Shown here one piece after another: positions 1-8,829 of a DNA stretch of 64,000 nucleotides. The notes under the pieces are model-generated. The model had not been told where the DNA came from, did not search any database, and saw only the letters and a list, made by a program, of their open reading frames with translations. Position numbers and translations under genes: made by a program. Within the stretch, counting starts at the first letter, position 1, and the number at the start of each line of letters is the position of its first letter. The DNA lies in the NCBI GenBank assembly GCA_963800415.1, contig CAWDBS010000049.1, positions 1 through 64,000 of the forward strand. The letters are read 5' to 3'. Source of the stretch: Palsa-504 sp963800415 (GTDB lineage: Bacteria; Actinomycetota; Actinomycetes; Streptosporangiales; Streptosporangiaceae).

Positions 1-2
1 TC

Positions 3-65
3 GCCCGCATCACCAAGCGGCAGCTCGCCCAGCCCCCCGAGAAACACCGCGTGACCGATGTATGA
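3..65 (+). CDS. 3' end of an unidentified upstream gene
   Basis: An open frame enters the window and stops at TGA 63-65 after about 20 codons, ending in the residues KHRVTDV. The next gene's ATG at 58 lies inside this tail, so the two are overlapped and probably translationally coupled, as in compact conjugative-element operons. There is too little sequence to name a family. It could also be a chance open frame, but codon composition and the overlap favour a real gene end. Confidence 0.4.
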   Translation, partial: ARITKRQLAQPPEKHRVTDV

Positions 66-908
66 GACCGATAACGGCGTAGGACCTCCGACCGGACCCG
101 CGCTACCGGCTGCCCAGGACGGGCCGCTGCCCGACCTTGCCCTGTACGAGCGGCTCATCGACGACGGCATCGCCGAAGCCGACAGCCGCGGCACCATCGT
201 CGACCACGTCACCGCCCGGCGGCTGGCCATCTGGCTGGCCGCCCGGCCGCAAGAACCCGTCTTCGCCCACGGCCTGGTCCGCTTCGTCGAAACCGGAGCG
301 ATCCACCCGCACCTGAAGAACGAGCTGCGCAAACACGCCCGCTCCGGCAGCTTCCCGGACCAGCCGCACGCCGCCCGGCTCCTGAGATACGCAACAACCG
401 GGGCGCCGAACTCGGCCCGATCGGGGAGAACTTCGCCGCCGTCTGCGACCAGATCGACCGCGCGGACGTGATACTCGCCCAGTTCCACGACCGGGTCCGG
501 CACGGCCGCGTCCATCCTGAGCAGGCCTGGCCCGACAACGACGGTCCCCGGATCCTTGCGCTGGCCCGCCGGGACCCTGAGACCCAGACGGTCAGCCTGG
601 TCCTGGACGACACGACGGCCAACATCGCCCTGTTCGCCATCGCCGCGCACGCCGACGAGCGAGAGGCCCACGTCCGCGAAGTCGAGCGGTCCGGCCGCAA
701 CCTGCCCGAGGGCTCCTACGGCCAGCGCAACCGCCAGGCCATCGCCGCCCGCGAGACCCGGGTCGCCGCCCGGCTCCGCGCCATCGAGCAGGCCTACCGC
801 GCCGCCATCGAGCGCGGCACACAGGCCAAGGCGAAGGAGCCCACCCGGACACTGCGTCCTCCTCAGCTTCAGGCCGGCACGGAGATCGAGCTGGAGGCCG
901 AACCATGA
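58..908 (+). pseudogene. Element-encoded hypothetical protein, frameshifted
   Basis: Two overlapping frames look like one protein of about 283 residues split by a missing base near position 393. The first frame reads well to about residue 112 (ending near HAARLLRY) and then turns to low-quality Ser/Arg/Thr sequence. The other frame reads well from about 394 (RGAELGPIGENFAAV) through the ATG at 468 to the stop at 908. The C-terminal half is Arg/Glu rich and helical. I do not recognise the family. It lies directly upstream of and overlaps an FtsK-like gene (ATGA at 905-908), the arrangement of transfer operons in actinobacterial integrative elements. Alternatively, the second half could be a separate gene starting at 468. 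Confidence 0.55.
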
Positions 909-1966
909 CCGAACTGATCCGCCGGCGAGCTCGCCATGCCGACTGTCCCAGGACCTTCACCAGCCGGGACGGCTGCATGATGGGGGAGCAGCGGGACCGT
1001 GCGTACGGCAAAGGCGCCCGCATGCTGCTCGCCAACCTCGCCGCGTGCCGGGACGTGGTCATCTGGGCCATCGACCTCAGACGAGGCGCAGAACTGCGGC
1101 CCTGGGCACCCTGCCCCGGCCGCCTCGCGACCACACCAGCCGAAGCCGCCGCACTGCCGGCCGGCGCGGTCACCATCTTGTTCGCCCGCGCCCAGCACCT
1201 CGCCGGCCACGGCAAACGCGAGTGGCAACCATCACCCGCCAGGCCGGCCCTGGTGATCATCATCAACGAGTACGCCGAGCTCGCCGACGACGCGCCCGAC
1301 GCGATGAGCGACACCGGCACGATCGCCCGGCTCGGCCGCGCGCCCGCCGTGACCCTCGCCGCCGCGACCCAGCGGCCAACCCAGAAGGTCATGGGACAAG
1401 GCGCGGTGCGCTCCCAGATGAACATCCGGATCTCGTTCCGCGTCGAAGAACAACGCGACGTTGACCTCATCCTCGGACAAGGCAAGCTCAAGGCCGGCTG
1501 GCACGCCCGTAAGCTCAGCGCCCCCGGAAAGTTCCTCATCTCCTCTCCGGAGCACGACACCCCCCGCCGCGCCCGCGCCTACCTCATCACCGGGGACGAC
1601 GTGACGGCCACGGTCGCGCGCTACGCAGCCACCCGCCCCCCACTCGACCGCGTCTCGCGTCTCGCCGTCGCCGCAGGCTCGCCTCCGCCGACGCCGCGAC
1701 CCGCCGGTAACCCGAGCCCAGATCATCACGCCGCCAGGCGAGATGACTCCGTCACAGAGGAACCACCCGCCTCAGACGAGCAGGAAGACCCGGACGCGAT
1801 CCTGCGACGCGCGCTGTCAGCCGCACCAGCCGAAGGCGTTCCCGTCAGTGACCTCATCACGGTTACCGGCATGAGCCGGCGGTGGGTCTTCTGCCGGCTC
1901 CGCCAGCTCGCCGCTGAAGGCTTCGCCATCCAGACCGTACGCGGCTACTGGCGCGCCGCGAGATGA
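905..1966 (+). CDS. Degenerate FtsK/SpoIIIE-like DNA translocase
   Basis: 353 aa. The middle matches the C-terminal ATPase core of FtsK/TraB-type translocases of actinobacterial conjugative elements: LLANLAACRDVVIW follows where the P-loop should be, then a Walker-B-like strand (ALVIIINEYAELAD), the AATQRPTQ motif III and the QMNIRISFRV segment. The Walker A P-loop is absent; the first 35 residues are unrelated sequence. The Walker B aspartate is asparagine (INEY where family members have IDEY). The last 60 residues look like a winged helix (VPVSDLITVTGMSRR). Known relatives pump double-stranded plasmid DNA between cells. This copy should not hydrolyse ATP, so it is a decayed gene or a non-motor derivative. 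It overlaps the preceding gene by four bases. Confidence 0.75.
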   Translation: MTELIRRRARHADCPRTFTSRDGCMMGEQRDRAYGKGARMLLANLAACRDVVIWAIDLRRGAELRPWAPCPGRLATTPAEAAALPAGAVTILFARAQHLAGHGKREWQPSPARPALVIIINEYAELADDAPDAMSDTGTIARLGRAPAVTLAAATQRPTQKVMGQGAVRSQMNIRISFRVEEQRDVDLILGQGKLKAGWHARKLSAPGKFLISSPEHDTPRRARAYLITGDDVTATVARYAATRPPLDRVSRLAVAAGSPPPTPRPAGNPSPDHHAARRDDSVTEEPPASDEQEDPDAILRRALSAAPAEGVPVSDLITVTGMSRRWVFCRLRQLAAEGFAIQTVRGYWRAAR

Positions 1967-1989
1967 CCATCCGTAACCGGGAGTGCAAG

Positions 1990-2054
1990 GTGCAAGTGCA
2001 CGCCCTCCCGTGCGTCTGCACGTATAGCGGCATCATCAGCGCGTGCACTTGCAC
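1990..2054. repeat. 14-bp perfect inverted repeat
   Basis: The arms 1990-2003 and 2041-2054 are perfect reverse complements (GTGCAAGTGCACGC and its partner), separated by 37 bases. A further AGTGCA-type half copy lies at 1982-1989. This is the intergenic region between the FtsK-like gene and the next element gene. It could be an operator for an element regulator or an iteron-like replication site. No decision is possible from sequence alone. Confidence 0.5.
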
Positions 2055-2128
2055 TAAGCCCGCCTCCCGCGCGGTCACCAACCGTTATCACCGAGCTCCC
2101 CGGCTCGCGACCAATCGGGGGAGTCATC

Positions 2129-2581
2129 GTGCGTGATCCTCTCCCGCCGATGACCGGTGAACACATCGCGCCCAACGCGCGCGGCGGGCGTCTGAGCCCG
2201 TGGGCAGACGCGGCGGCCGACGCGCCGGGATGGCAGATCACCACCCGGTCACGCCGTCTGGCCGCGGCCGTGGCCACCACCCTTTCCGGCAGGACCGTTC
2301 ACGGCCACGAGAAAGGCGAATGGCAGGCCCGCACTCCGCAAACGGTCCTCATGGTCATGGTCATAGCTGCCGACGCCGACACGCTACGGTGCCGTCTCAG
2401 CGCCCAGCCGCATTACGGCGTCTTCGTCCTGGCCTTCGCGCCCTGGCCCGTTGCAACCGTGCTGAAATGCCCCCTGGCCGCGTTGCCGGCGCAGGGACAG
2501 CTATCGGTACGCGACGTGCGGGTAATCACCCGCATGGGCCGCACGGTGCGCTACCTGGTCCCAGCATTCGCCCCGTCCTGA
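2129..2581 (+). CDS. Hypothetical protein of the mobile element
   Basis: 150 aa from GTG at 2129, preceded by a GGGGGAG-like stretch. It has no signal peptide and no clear membrane segment, though residues 70-110 are moderately hydrophobic. Arg-rich N-terminal half; the C-terminus ends in a short hydrophobic segment (VRYLVPAFAP). No catalytic motif recognised. It sits after the FtsK-like gene and is likely an element accessory protein. An overlapping frame (2200-2649) is less protein-like and was left out. Confidence 0.5.
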   Translation: MRDPLPPMTGEHIAPNARGGRLSPWADAAADAPGWQITTRSRRLAAAVATTLSGRTVHGHEKGEWQARTPQTVLMVMVIAADADTLRCRLSAQPHYGVFVLAFAPWPVATVLKCPLAALPAQGQLSVRDVRVITRMGRTVRYLVPAFAPS

Positions 2582-2670
2582 AACCGCCTGCAGGCCAGAT
2601 CGCCTGTCCGACCTTCCGTTTTTCAGGGAACAGAGCTACCACGCCCTGAGCAGGCAAGACGCCGCACGAT

Positions 2671-2713
2671 GGGCTGGCCTGGGCGTGTATCGGGCATGAT
2701 CAAGCACTCAGAG
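2671..2713. repeat. Direct repeat, copy A
   Basis: A 43-base segment (core CGGGCATG) recurs at 5932-5975 with four substitutions and one inserted base. The two copies flank the IS remnant and the gene-poor stretch. The surrounding 2582-3138 region contains no gene I can support. Confidence 0.6.
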
Positions 2714-3138
2714 CCAATCTGACGGCCCGTCGCCGCACCTGTCATGCATCCATGGCACCAACGCCCGAACGCGCCGCTACGACCGTCTCCGCCGCCCATG
2801 TCACGGCGGACAAGAGCTGGTAAAGCACGCAGGCGCGGACCAAAGATCATCGACCGATCCCTTCGATACGAGGTCGGCGCGGGGCGTGCCAGGCGGGCCG
2901 TCAGACGGCTGCTGCCCAAGCCCATGAATCCTCCGGTGGTCTCAAGGACCCGCTGCTCAGAAGATCAGGCCAATACGGGCGGCATCAGCTTGACGTAGGA
3001 CTGTTGTTGACTCTTAGCCTCGATCCACCGGTCAAATAGTGGTGATTACGGGCGTGTCAACGTGAAAGGTGCCCCCTGACCTTGGAGAATGGGAGTATCT
3101 GACACTTCCAGCACCCGGTTCGAGAGGACACCCTGTAA

Positions 3139-4182
3139 GTGCGATTGTTGCATAGCCTGACCAAGACGCACGCGTCGTTCGACGACCCGAATCTCGTGTC
3201 GCACGCCGGGCTGGTCCCGGTGATGGCCCTGGCGCAGCGCGCCGGGCTCGGTGACCTGGTCGCGGAGCTCGTCCGCCCGGGCGGGGAATGCGGCGTCAAC
3301 GCGCACCTGAAGGTCCCGTGCCTGGTCGCCGGGATGGCGGCGGGCGCGGACAGCATCGATGACATGGGCTTGCTGCGGCACGGCGCGATGAGCACGCTGT
3401 TCGGCGGCATCCGGGCGCCGTCCTCGCTGGGCTCGCACCTGCGCTCCTATACCTGGGGCAACGTCACCCAGCTGGAGAAGGCGGGCCGGGAGTTCCTGGC
3501 AGAGCTGGCGCGGCGATCACCGCTGCTGCCCGGCGCGGGCACGCTGGCGTTCACCGGCATCGACTCCATGCAGAAGCGCGTCTACGGCCATCACAAGCAG
3601 GGCGCCAGGTTCGGGCACACCAAGATCCAGGGGAAGTCGCTGCTGGTCCGGGGCCTGAACGCGCTGGCCGCGGTGATCAGCACGCCGATCGCCGCGCCGG
3701 TGATCGGCGCCACCCGGCTGCGCGGCGGGAACGCCGCCTCCGCCCGCGGCGCGGCCAGCCTGGCCGCCCGCGCCATCGGCACCGCGCGGGACTGCGGCTG
3801 CTCTGGCACGATCATCGTCCGGATGGACTCCGCCTACTACAACGCCGCGGTGATCGGCGCGATCCGCCGCGGCGGCGCACGGTTCTCCGTCACCGCTCCC
3901 ATGAACGCCAGCATCCGCGCCGCGATCGCCGCCATCCCCGAAGACGCCTGGACGCCGATCCGCTACCCGCGCGCGATCTGGGACGACCAGCTGGATGCCT
4001 GGGTCTCCGACGCCGAGGTCGCGAGACGGAATACACGGCGTTCGCGTCGAAGAAAGGCCAGGCCGTCACCGCGCGGCTGATCGTCCGCCGGGTCCGCGAC
4101 CTGAACAAGCAGGCCGCGGCCGGGCAGGACGAGCTGTTCCCCGTCTGGCGCTACCACGCGGTGTTCACCGACTCGCCGTTTA
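3139..4182 (+). pseudogene. IS1380-family transposase, 5' portion, frameshifted
   Basis: Residues 1-300 match the IS1380 transposase fold: the SMQKRVYGHHKQGA segment, KIQGKSLLVRGLN and the catalytic-domain strand IIVRMDSAYY are family hallmarks. The frame breaks near 4021. The continuation (ETEYTAFASKKGQ, then WRYHAVFTDSPF) is one frame over and is still IS1380-like. At about 4182 the similarity switches abruptly to an IS66 transposase, so the IS1380 C-terminus, including the final catalytic acidic residue region, is gone. The start is an internal-type TTG/GTG choice; upstream DNA from about 3050 may be the IS left end, but I could not define terminal repeats. Non-functional. Confidence 0.8.
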
Positions 4183-4780
4183 GCTCATTCGCCGGGGTCG
4201 CCGTCCACGACGCCTGGGCGCCGTATGACAGCTACACCGCGCCTGATCACCAGCTTTGCTGCGCGCACGCCCGGCGCGAGCTGCAAGCCGTCACCGATGC
4301 CGCGCCGCAAGGCCAGTGGTGCTGGGCCACCCAGGCCGCCGAGGCGCTCACCGCGATGCAGGACCAGGTGCGCGAAGCGATCAGCCAGGGACGAGACGCC
4401 GTTGACCCGGCCGCGCTGGCCGCCCAGACCCGCCTGTTCCGCTCCGCGGTCCTGGCCGGGGCCAGCCAGACCGCCGCCCGCTGCGGGCCGCTGATGAAAA
4501 AACACAACGCGCTGGCCCGCCGCCTGCGCGACCGCCAGGACGACTACCTACGATTTACCACCGACCTCCGCACGCCGCCGGACAACAACGGCACCTACGC
4601 GACATCCGGATGGCCAAGCTGAAACAGAAAATATCCGGCTGCCTGCGCACCATGACCGGCGCCCGCCAATTCTGCGCCATCCGCAGCTACCTGTCCACCG
4701 CCGCCAAACACGGCCTCAGCTTCTTCGACGCCCTGGTCATGCTCACCGAAGGCGAGCCCTGGATGCCCGCTGCCGCCTGA
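4183..4780 (+). pseudogene. IS66-family transposase, 3' portion, frameshifted
   Basis: The sequence GVAVHDAWAPYDSY, then CCAHARRELQAV and DYLRFTTDLRTPPDNN are typical of the C-terminal catalytic half of IS66 transposases. After PPDNN the frame shifts by one base near 4590. The other frame continues with RDIRMAKLKQKISGC and SYLSTAAKHGLSFFDAL and stops at TGA 4778-4780, which is the normal IS66 tail. The N-terminal two thirds of IS66 TnpC is missing because it is joined to the IS1380 fragment at about 4182. No TnpA or TnpB partner genes are nearby. Confidence 0.8.
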
Positions 4781-5162
4781 TCAAACAACAACGATTTCAG
4801 GCACCTGACCAGTTACTCTTGAAGAAGGGTCGAATGTAGTTTTTATCGGGAAGCCGACCATCTCCTCGCTAGGAGCGACATCACCGGGTACGGTATCCCT
4901 CATCGCATCAAAGGCGCCTACCTGTCCGGCTCTAACATCACCGTGTTGGCCGCTTACATCCGTGTCCTGCAACGTGGGGGGGTCGAAGAGAATCGACTGG
5001 AGCGATTTTCGTCCGGCAGGACTGCTGCTGGGACATACCGGAAGCTTCTCTGGAGCGCCACGGTCACACTAGCCAGCAGCGCGTCGGCTTCCTCGTCGCC
5101 GAGCAGAGGGACGGGACGGCGGTGGCGGCGCCAGCTCAGCCGCTTCCCGCTGTTCGTCTTCT

Positions 5163-5228
5163 GGCCAGACACGCTCCGTTGTACGCTCCAATCTCTGAGG
5201 GCATTCATGCAACGGAGCGTGTCTGGCC
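5163..5228. repeat. 19-bp perfect inverted repeat
   Basis: Arms 5163-5181 and 5210-5228 (starting GGCCAGACACGCTCCGTTG) are perfect reverse complements around a 28-base spacer. No T-tract follows, so it is not a standard terminator. A recombinase or IS end, or an extruding hairpin, is possible. Confidence 0.6.
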
Positions 5229-5931
5229 TGAGCCTGAGCCTGTTCCTGAATTATCCTGATTGGCTCAGGGCCCTCAAAGATTGGGTTACTCATCAGCGAT
5301 ACTTCCTAGCATCATTTATCCTCAACGTGCAGCGGATGCGTGCCGACCACTAGAGCCATTGGTCATGTGCGCTTCGACTTTCGTCACATATACGCCAGGA
5401 CTCACGGCAGTTTGGGGAGTGTTCGTTTTGTAGTCACTCACTTATTTGCCTGCTGACCCGCTGCCAATCAAGATTGACCAGGATGGATGCTACACGCGGT
5501 AGCTACAGGCACGCGGTGCTCGGTCCTGGCCATCCCTCCGACTGGTGCCCCGGCGGGGTCGTTGGAGGCCCATAACCGGTACGTCCATCCGGGGCAGACG
5601 AGTGTCGGCTCGCGGGCCGCCCACCGCTCTGAGGACGGCTCTGGCCGCGTCTTGCTGCTGGGAGTCCGCGACGTTGAGCATTGGCGCAAGGAGCTGTTGG
5701 GTGATCGCGGGGTATCCAGCCCGTCCAACGTGGAAGCCGCCTAGTGGTGCGGCGAGTGTCCCGCGGGCGCATCGCGCCGTCCACTTCCCGCCAGTGCGCC
5801 TGCACTTCCAGGCCATGTCGTGTACACCCGGTCACACGCCGCCAGGTAGGGCCATTGAGGCCAATAGGGCGAACGGTTCACGAGCAGGCGACTCATCTAG
5901 CTTGCCCTGACCAGGCGCGATGTGATGCAGC

Positions 5932-5975
5932 GGGCTAACCTGGGCGCGTATCGGGCATGGTCAAGCATCTCAGAG
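5932..5975. repeat. Direct repeat, copy B
   Basis: Near-identical to 2671-2713 (39 of 43 bases, plus one extra T). It lies about 130 bases beyond the 3' end of the serine recombinase gene. This could mark an old recombination or duplication boundary inside the element. Confidence 0.6.
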
Positions 5976-6106
5976 TCGACCTGCAAGCGGGCGCGCCTGT
6001 CTGAATTAGGAGGCTATGCCTCGGCGCGTGACAGCGACGTAGAGGCAGCGAAACCGCCCAGGCCACCGAGGTAGGTGCCGGTCGGTTTCGTCGCCGTGCT
6101 GGCGTG

Positions 6107-7633
6107 TCAGCCTGTATGCTCCAGCCCGTCCAGGCTTATCTCCATGCCGGTAACCGCCGCGCGCGGTTCGTGCCCCATGGGGTGCAGGACCACGCGGACC
6201 TCGAACTCTGCGAGCATTTCGCGCCGTCGCGCGTTATCGGCCGCGTCCCATTCCTGGGCTATGGTGCGGCCCGTGGGCACCAGGCGCATGCCCGGCTTGC
6301 GCTCCGGCAGCGCCGTCAGCGCCGTGATTTCCTCCCCGAGCCGGCGGTATTCGGTGCGGTACCATTCCGCGTCCTCCGCCGAGTCATACAGTCCGGCCTG
6401 GCGGTCCTCGCGCAGCCGCGTGCGGGTGGCCTCCAGCTCCGCGATCTGCGCCGCGTGCCCGGTCCCCGGATCGTAGACCTTCCGCATGACCTCCCCGGAC
6501 CCGTACCGGGCCAGGAACCATCCGCTGGCCAGCGCATCGGCTGCCGTGAGCGCCATGGCCGGGGCGGGCCTGCACTGCGCCGAGGCGCGGATCCCGCGGA
6601 TCCGCGCGGTGCACTCATACGCGTACCGCGAATGGCCGCGTCCGGTGACATGCAGCCGCGCCCCGCAGTTCCCGCAGAACGCCGCCCCGGTCAGCAGCCG
6701 CATGCCCTTCGGCGCGCGCGTGCCGTCGCGTTTGGGCGCGGTCGCCGTCACCAGCGCGTCGTGCGTCGCACGGTCCCACAACGGCTCCGCGAGCCGCACC
6801 GGCCGCCCGTCCGCGCCGAGGACGGGCCTGCCGCCGTGCATGAGGTACCCCAGCGCCGCCTCGCTGCACAAAATATGCTTGAGGGTATGCCCGGTCCACG
6901 GGCCGCCCTTCACAGGGCGGCCGTACAACTGGGCGCGCCGGTCGCCCGGAGACGGAATCCCCTCCCGGGTCAGGCGCACCGCCTCTGTCCCGATCGTGAT
7001 CTTTCGCGTCTCATCGGCCAGGATCCGCCGCGCCACCTCCCGGATGATCTCCGCGCCGACCTCATCGAGCGCCACGTGATCGACCTTCGCCATCGGGGCA
7101 GGCCGCACATACATGTACCCGTACGAGGGTCGCTGCTTGGGTTCGCCCGCCTTCCGTGCCCGGATGGCCTCATCGCGGTTGCGTTTTTGGATCGCGCGCA
7201 GCTCCATCTGCGACCCCCACGCCTTGGCCAGCCACTCGTTTTCCTGATTCGGGTCCGAGAAATCCCACACCCCGACGTGATCGGCCGTCACCACCACGCG
7301 GCCCTGACCGGTCAGCAGCGTCTGCGTATTCAGCGTGTCGCGGACATTGCGGCCCACCCGGTCCACCGACGCGGCCACGACGCCGTCGTACGGCCCCATC
7401 TCCCCCCGCAGCCAGGGCCCGAACCCCCGCCGCGTCAGCGGGTCCGTCGCCCCGGACACCTCCCAGTCATCGGCCCATGCGATGATGTGGCCGCCGACGC
7501 CGGCCGTGGCGTCAAGGATCTGGTCTCCTTGACGCGCCGGGCTGCTGGTCTTGTCGGTCTTGCGGCTCAGCCGGCGGACCCCCACCAGGCACCGGCCGCA
7601 CCCGTCGTAGTCCGTGGTCAGCATGTCTTCCAT
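6107..7633 (-). CDS. Large serine recombinase / integrase
   Basis: 508 aa. The N-terminal resolvase domain carries the catalytic serine context RRLSRKTDKTSSPARQ at about residues 20-35 and the VAASVDRVGRN strand-helix near residue 87, which holds the arginine of the active site. A recombinase domain follows (about residues 165-300), then a zinc ribbon starting FCGNCGARL near residue 330 with a downstream Cys pair, and a coiled-coil Glu/Arg-rich C-terminus. Length and order match large serine integrases. Such enzymes catalyse site-specific integration and, with a directionality factor, excision. Its 5' end lies within about 50 bases of a truncated HNH gene on the opposite strand, which suggests that gene was the attachment target. 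No directionality factor was identified. Confidence 0.92.
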   Translation of the reverse strand: MEDMLTTDYDGCGRCLVGVRRLSRKTDKTSSPARQGDQILDATAGVGGHIIAWADDWEVSGATDPLTRRGFGPWLRGEMGPYDGVVAASVDRVGRNVRDTLNTQTLLTGQGRVVVTADHVGVWDFSDPNQENEWLAKAWGSQMELRAIQKRNRDEAIRARKAGEPKQRPSYGYMYVRPAPMAKVDHVALDEVGAEIIREVARRILADETRKITIGTEAVRLTREGIPSPGDRRAQLYGRPVKGGPWTGHTLKHILCSEAALGYLMHGGRPVLGADGRPVRLAEPLWDRATHDALVTATAPKRDGTRAPKGMRLLTGAAFCGNCGARLHVTGRGHSRYAYECTARIRGIRASAQCRPAPAMALTAADALASGWFLARYGSGEVMRKVYDPGTGHAAQIAELEATRTRLREDRQAGLYDSAEDAEWYRTEYRRLGEEITALTALPERKPGMRLVPTGRTIAQEWDAADNARRREMLAEFEVRVVLHPMGHEPRAAVTGMEISLDGLEHTG

Positions 7634-7680
7634 GATGCCTGCTCCGCCTCCTGTGTGGATTACGGAAGCATCCGGGCGGC
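7634..7680. other. Candidate attachment-site junction
   Basis: The 47 bases between the integrase start codon and the first recognisable codon of the truncated HNH gene must contain the element-chromosome junction if the integrase inserted into that gene. In-frame residues just upstream of the conserved GGCDQP motif (LRKHP) already differ from what HNH relatives carry there. The exact crossover core cannot be set without the other end of the element. Confidence 0.45.
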
Positions 7681-7908
7681 TGCGACCAGCCCGCCGCCGC
7701 CTGCGAAGTCCACCACATCACCCACAAAGCCGACGGCGGCAAGACCAGCGTCAGAGACTGCGCCCTGTTCTGCTCCTTCCACCACCAGGTGGTCATCCAC
7801 CAGCAGGGCTGGACCGTCGTGCTGAACCCCGACGGCACCACCACCGCCTGGAACAAGGACCGGACGAAGGTCCTGCACAGCCACGGCCCCCCGGAGCGGC
7901 CGGGGTAA
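7681..7908 (+). pseudogene. HNH endonuclease (DUF222-type) C-terminal fragment
   Basis: 75 codons then TAA. The sequence starts CDQPAAACEVHHIT and continues LFCSFHHQVVIHQQGW, then LNPDGTTTAWNKDR and LHSHGPPERPG. This is the C-terminal HNH nuclease motif of the actinobacterial DUF222/13E12-repeat family. The N-terminal DUF222 domain (several hundred residues) is missing and no start codon is available, so it is a stub. Its 5' truncation point coincides with the integrase gene. The missing half should be at the other end of the element, left of this window. Confidence 0.85.
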
Positions 7909-8098
7909 CACCCCCCAGGCCGCGAGGGCGCAGGTTCCACCCAGCCCTGGCCTGGCCGCGATAGGGCCTAGATCTGCCGTGGGCGCCGCAGAGGCAACGT
8001 CTGCCAGCGTCATCACCGAGAAAGCCGAGCGAGCCGAACCACCATGCCATGGTGACGGTGCATTCGTGCGCGCCCTCACCACTCTTACCGCGAGACGG

Positions 8099-8665
8099 TC
8101 AACCTCGCTTGAGGCTTCCGATGCTGAGGGATCCACTCCGGTGAGCCTGCCCTTCCTCCACCTCGCGGACGTAGGTAGCCGGGTCTTTGTCCACGGCGGG
8201 GATCCCGGCGTAGTTCCGCGCCTCGAAGGCGGCGAAGGCGACCGCGAGCTGATGGCGGCGTTGCAATCCGGCCAGACGGCGGAAATCGGTCAGACCCTCG
8301 CGTTCCTCCTCGGCCATGTGATCACTGTTGGCCAGGTTCGCCGCACCGACCGCGGCAAACCATTCGTCGGTGCCGACTTGATGGCGTGCCGCTTCGGCGA
8401 CCGCGTCCCTGATCTCGTTGTGATCGTGGATGGCGTCGATGGTCTCTCCCTCCACCCCGGCCGTCCGGTATGCCGCGAGACCTACTTGCAGCAGCGCGGG
8501 ATAGAAGATCTCCTCCTCGGCCGCCGCGTGCAACTCGAGGAACGCAGCCAACCGGTCCCATACGGCAGACAGCACGCCTGTCTCGGCGCGGTCGATCTGC
8601 TCCAGGATCGCGAACAGCCGCCGCTGCTCATGATGGTCATCAAGGATTAGCTGGGTGATGTCCAC
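8099..8665 (-). CDS. Hemerythrin HHE domain protein
   Basis: 188 aa if started at the GTG at 8665, which has GGAGGG three bases upstream; the open frame extends to 8785 but without a better start. Metal-ligand motifs of the HHE four-helix fold are present in order: DDHHEQRRLF, HAAAEEEIFYP, HDHNEIRD and HMAEEEREGL. These proteins bind a diiron centre and handle oxygen, nitric oxide or iron. No signal peptide, so it should be cytoplasmic. It stands alone between the element boundary and a toxin-immunity remnant. The C-terminal 40 residues are unstructured-looking. Confidence 0.9.
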   Translation of the reverse strand: MDITQLILDDHHEQRRLFAILEQIDRAETGVLSAVWDRLAAFLELHAAAEEEIFYPALLQVGLAAYRTAGVEGETIDAIHDHNEIRDAVAEAARHQVGTDEWFAAVGAANLANSDHMAEEEREGLTDFRRLAGLQRRHQLAVAFAAFEARNYAGIPAVDKDPATYVREVEEGQAHRSGSLSIGSLKRG

Positions 8666-8829
8666 AGTCCCTCCAGGCGCCGTGTTCCTGTTCGGCAGGC
8701 ATGCCCACCCGAAGCCGACGATAACGCACGGCAGTCCAGGTTCTATCGCGGTGTCCGGCAGGGGCGCGCACGTTGCACAAATCATCCGTGCTGCCCCACC
8801 GCGATGTGCAGAGTCCGGAACGTTAAGTT

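Larger units (their letters stand above)
4781..6106. other. Gene-poor interval with repeats
   Basis: About 1.3 kb with no reading frame I would call a gene. Local composition is lower in G+C and the open frames (for example 4943-5353 and several overlapping ones at 5468-5910) lack conserved motifs, consistent codon bias or ribosome-binding sites. It contains a 19-bp inverted repeat (5163-5228) and the second copy of a 43-base direct repeat. It may be decayed IS or element DNA. Confidence 0.6.

Noticed and set aside
4943..5353. 136-aa ORF in the gene-poor interval
   Set aside because: It spans the 19-bp inverted repeat, has no motif or ribosome-binding site, and has unusual composition.
1..7633. 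phiRv1-like prophage
   Set aside because: Only the integrase and its apparent target resemble that system. No capsid, terminase or tail genes are seen; the genes present look conjugative.
6104..7825. 573-aa plus-strand open frame
   Set aside because: It is antisense to the serine recombinase, is Arg/Pro-rich with no motifs, and arises from high-GC third positions.
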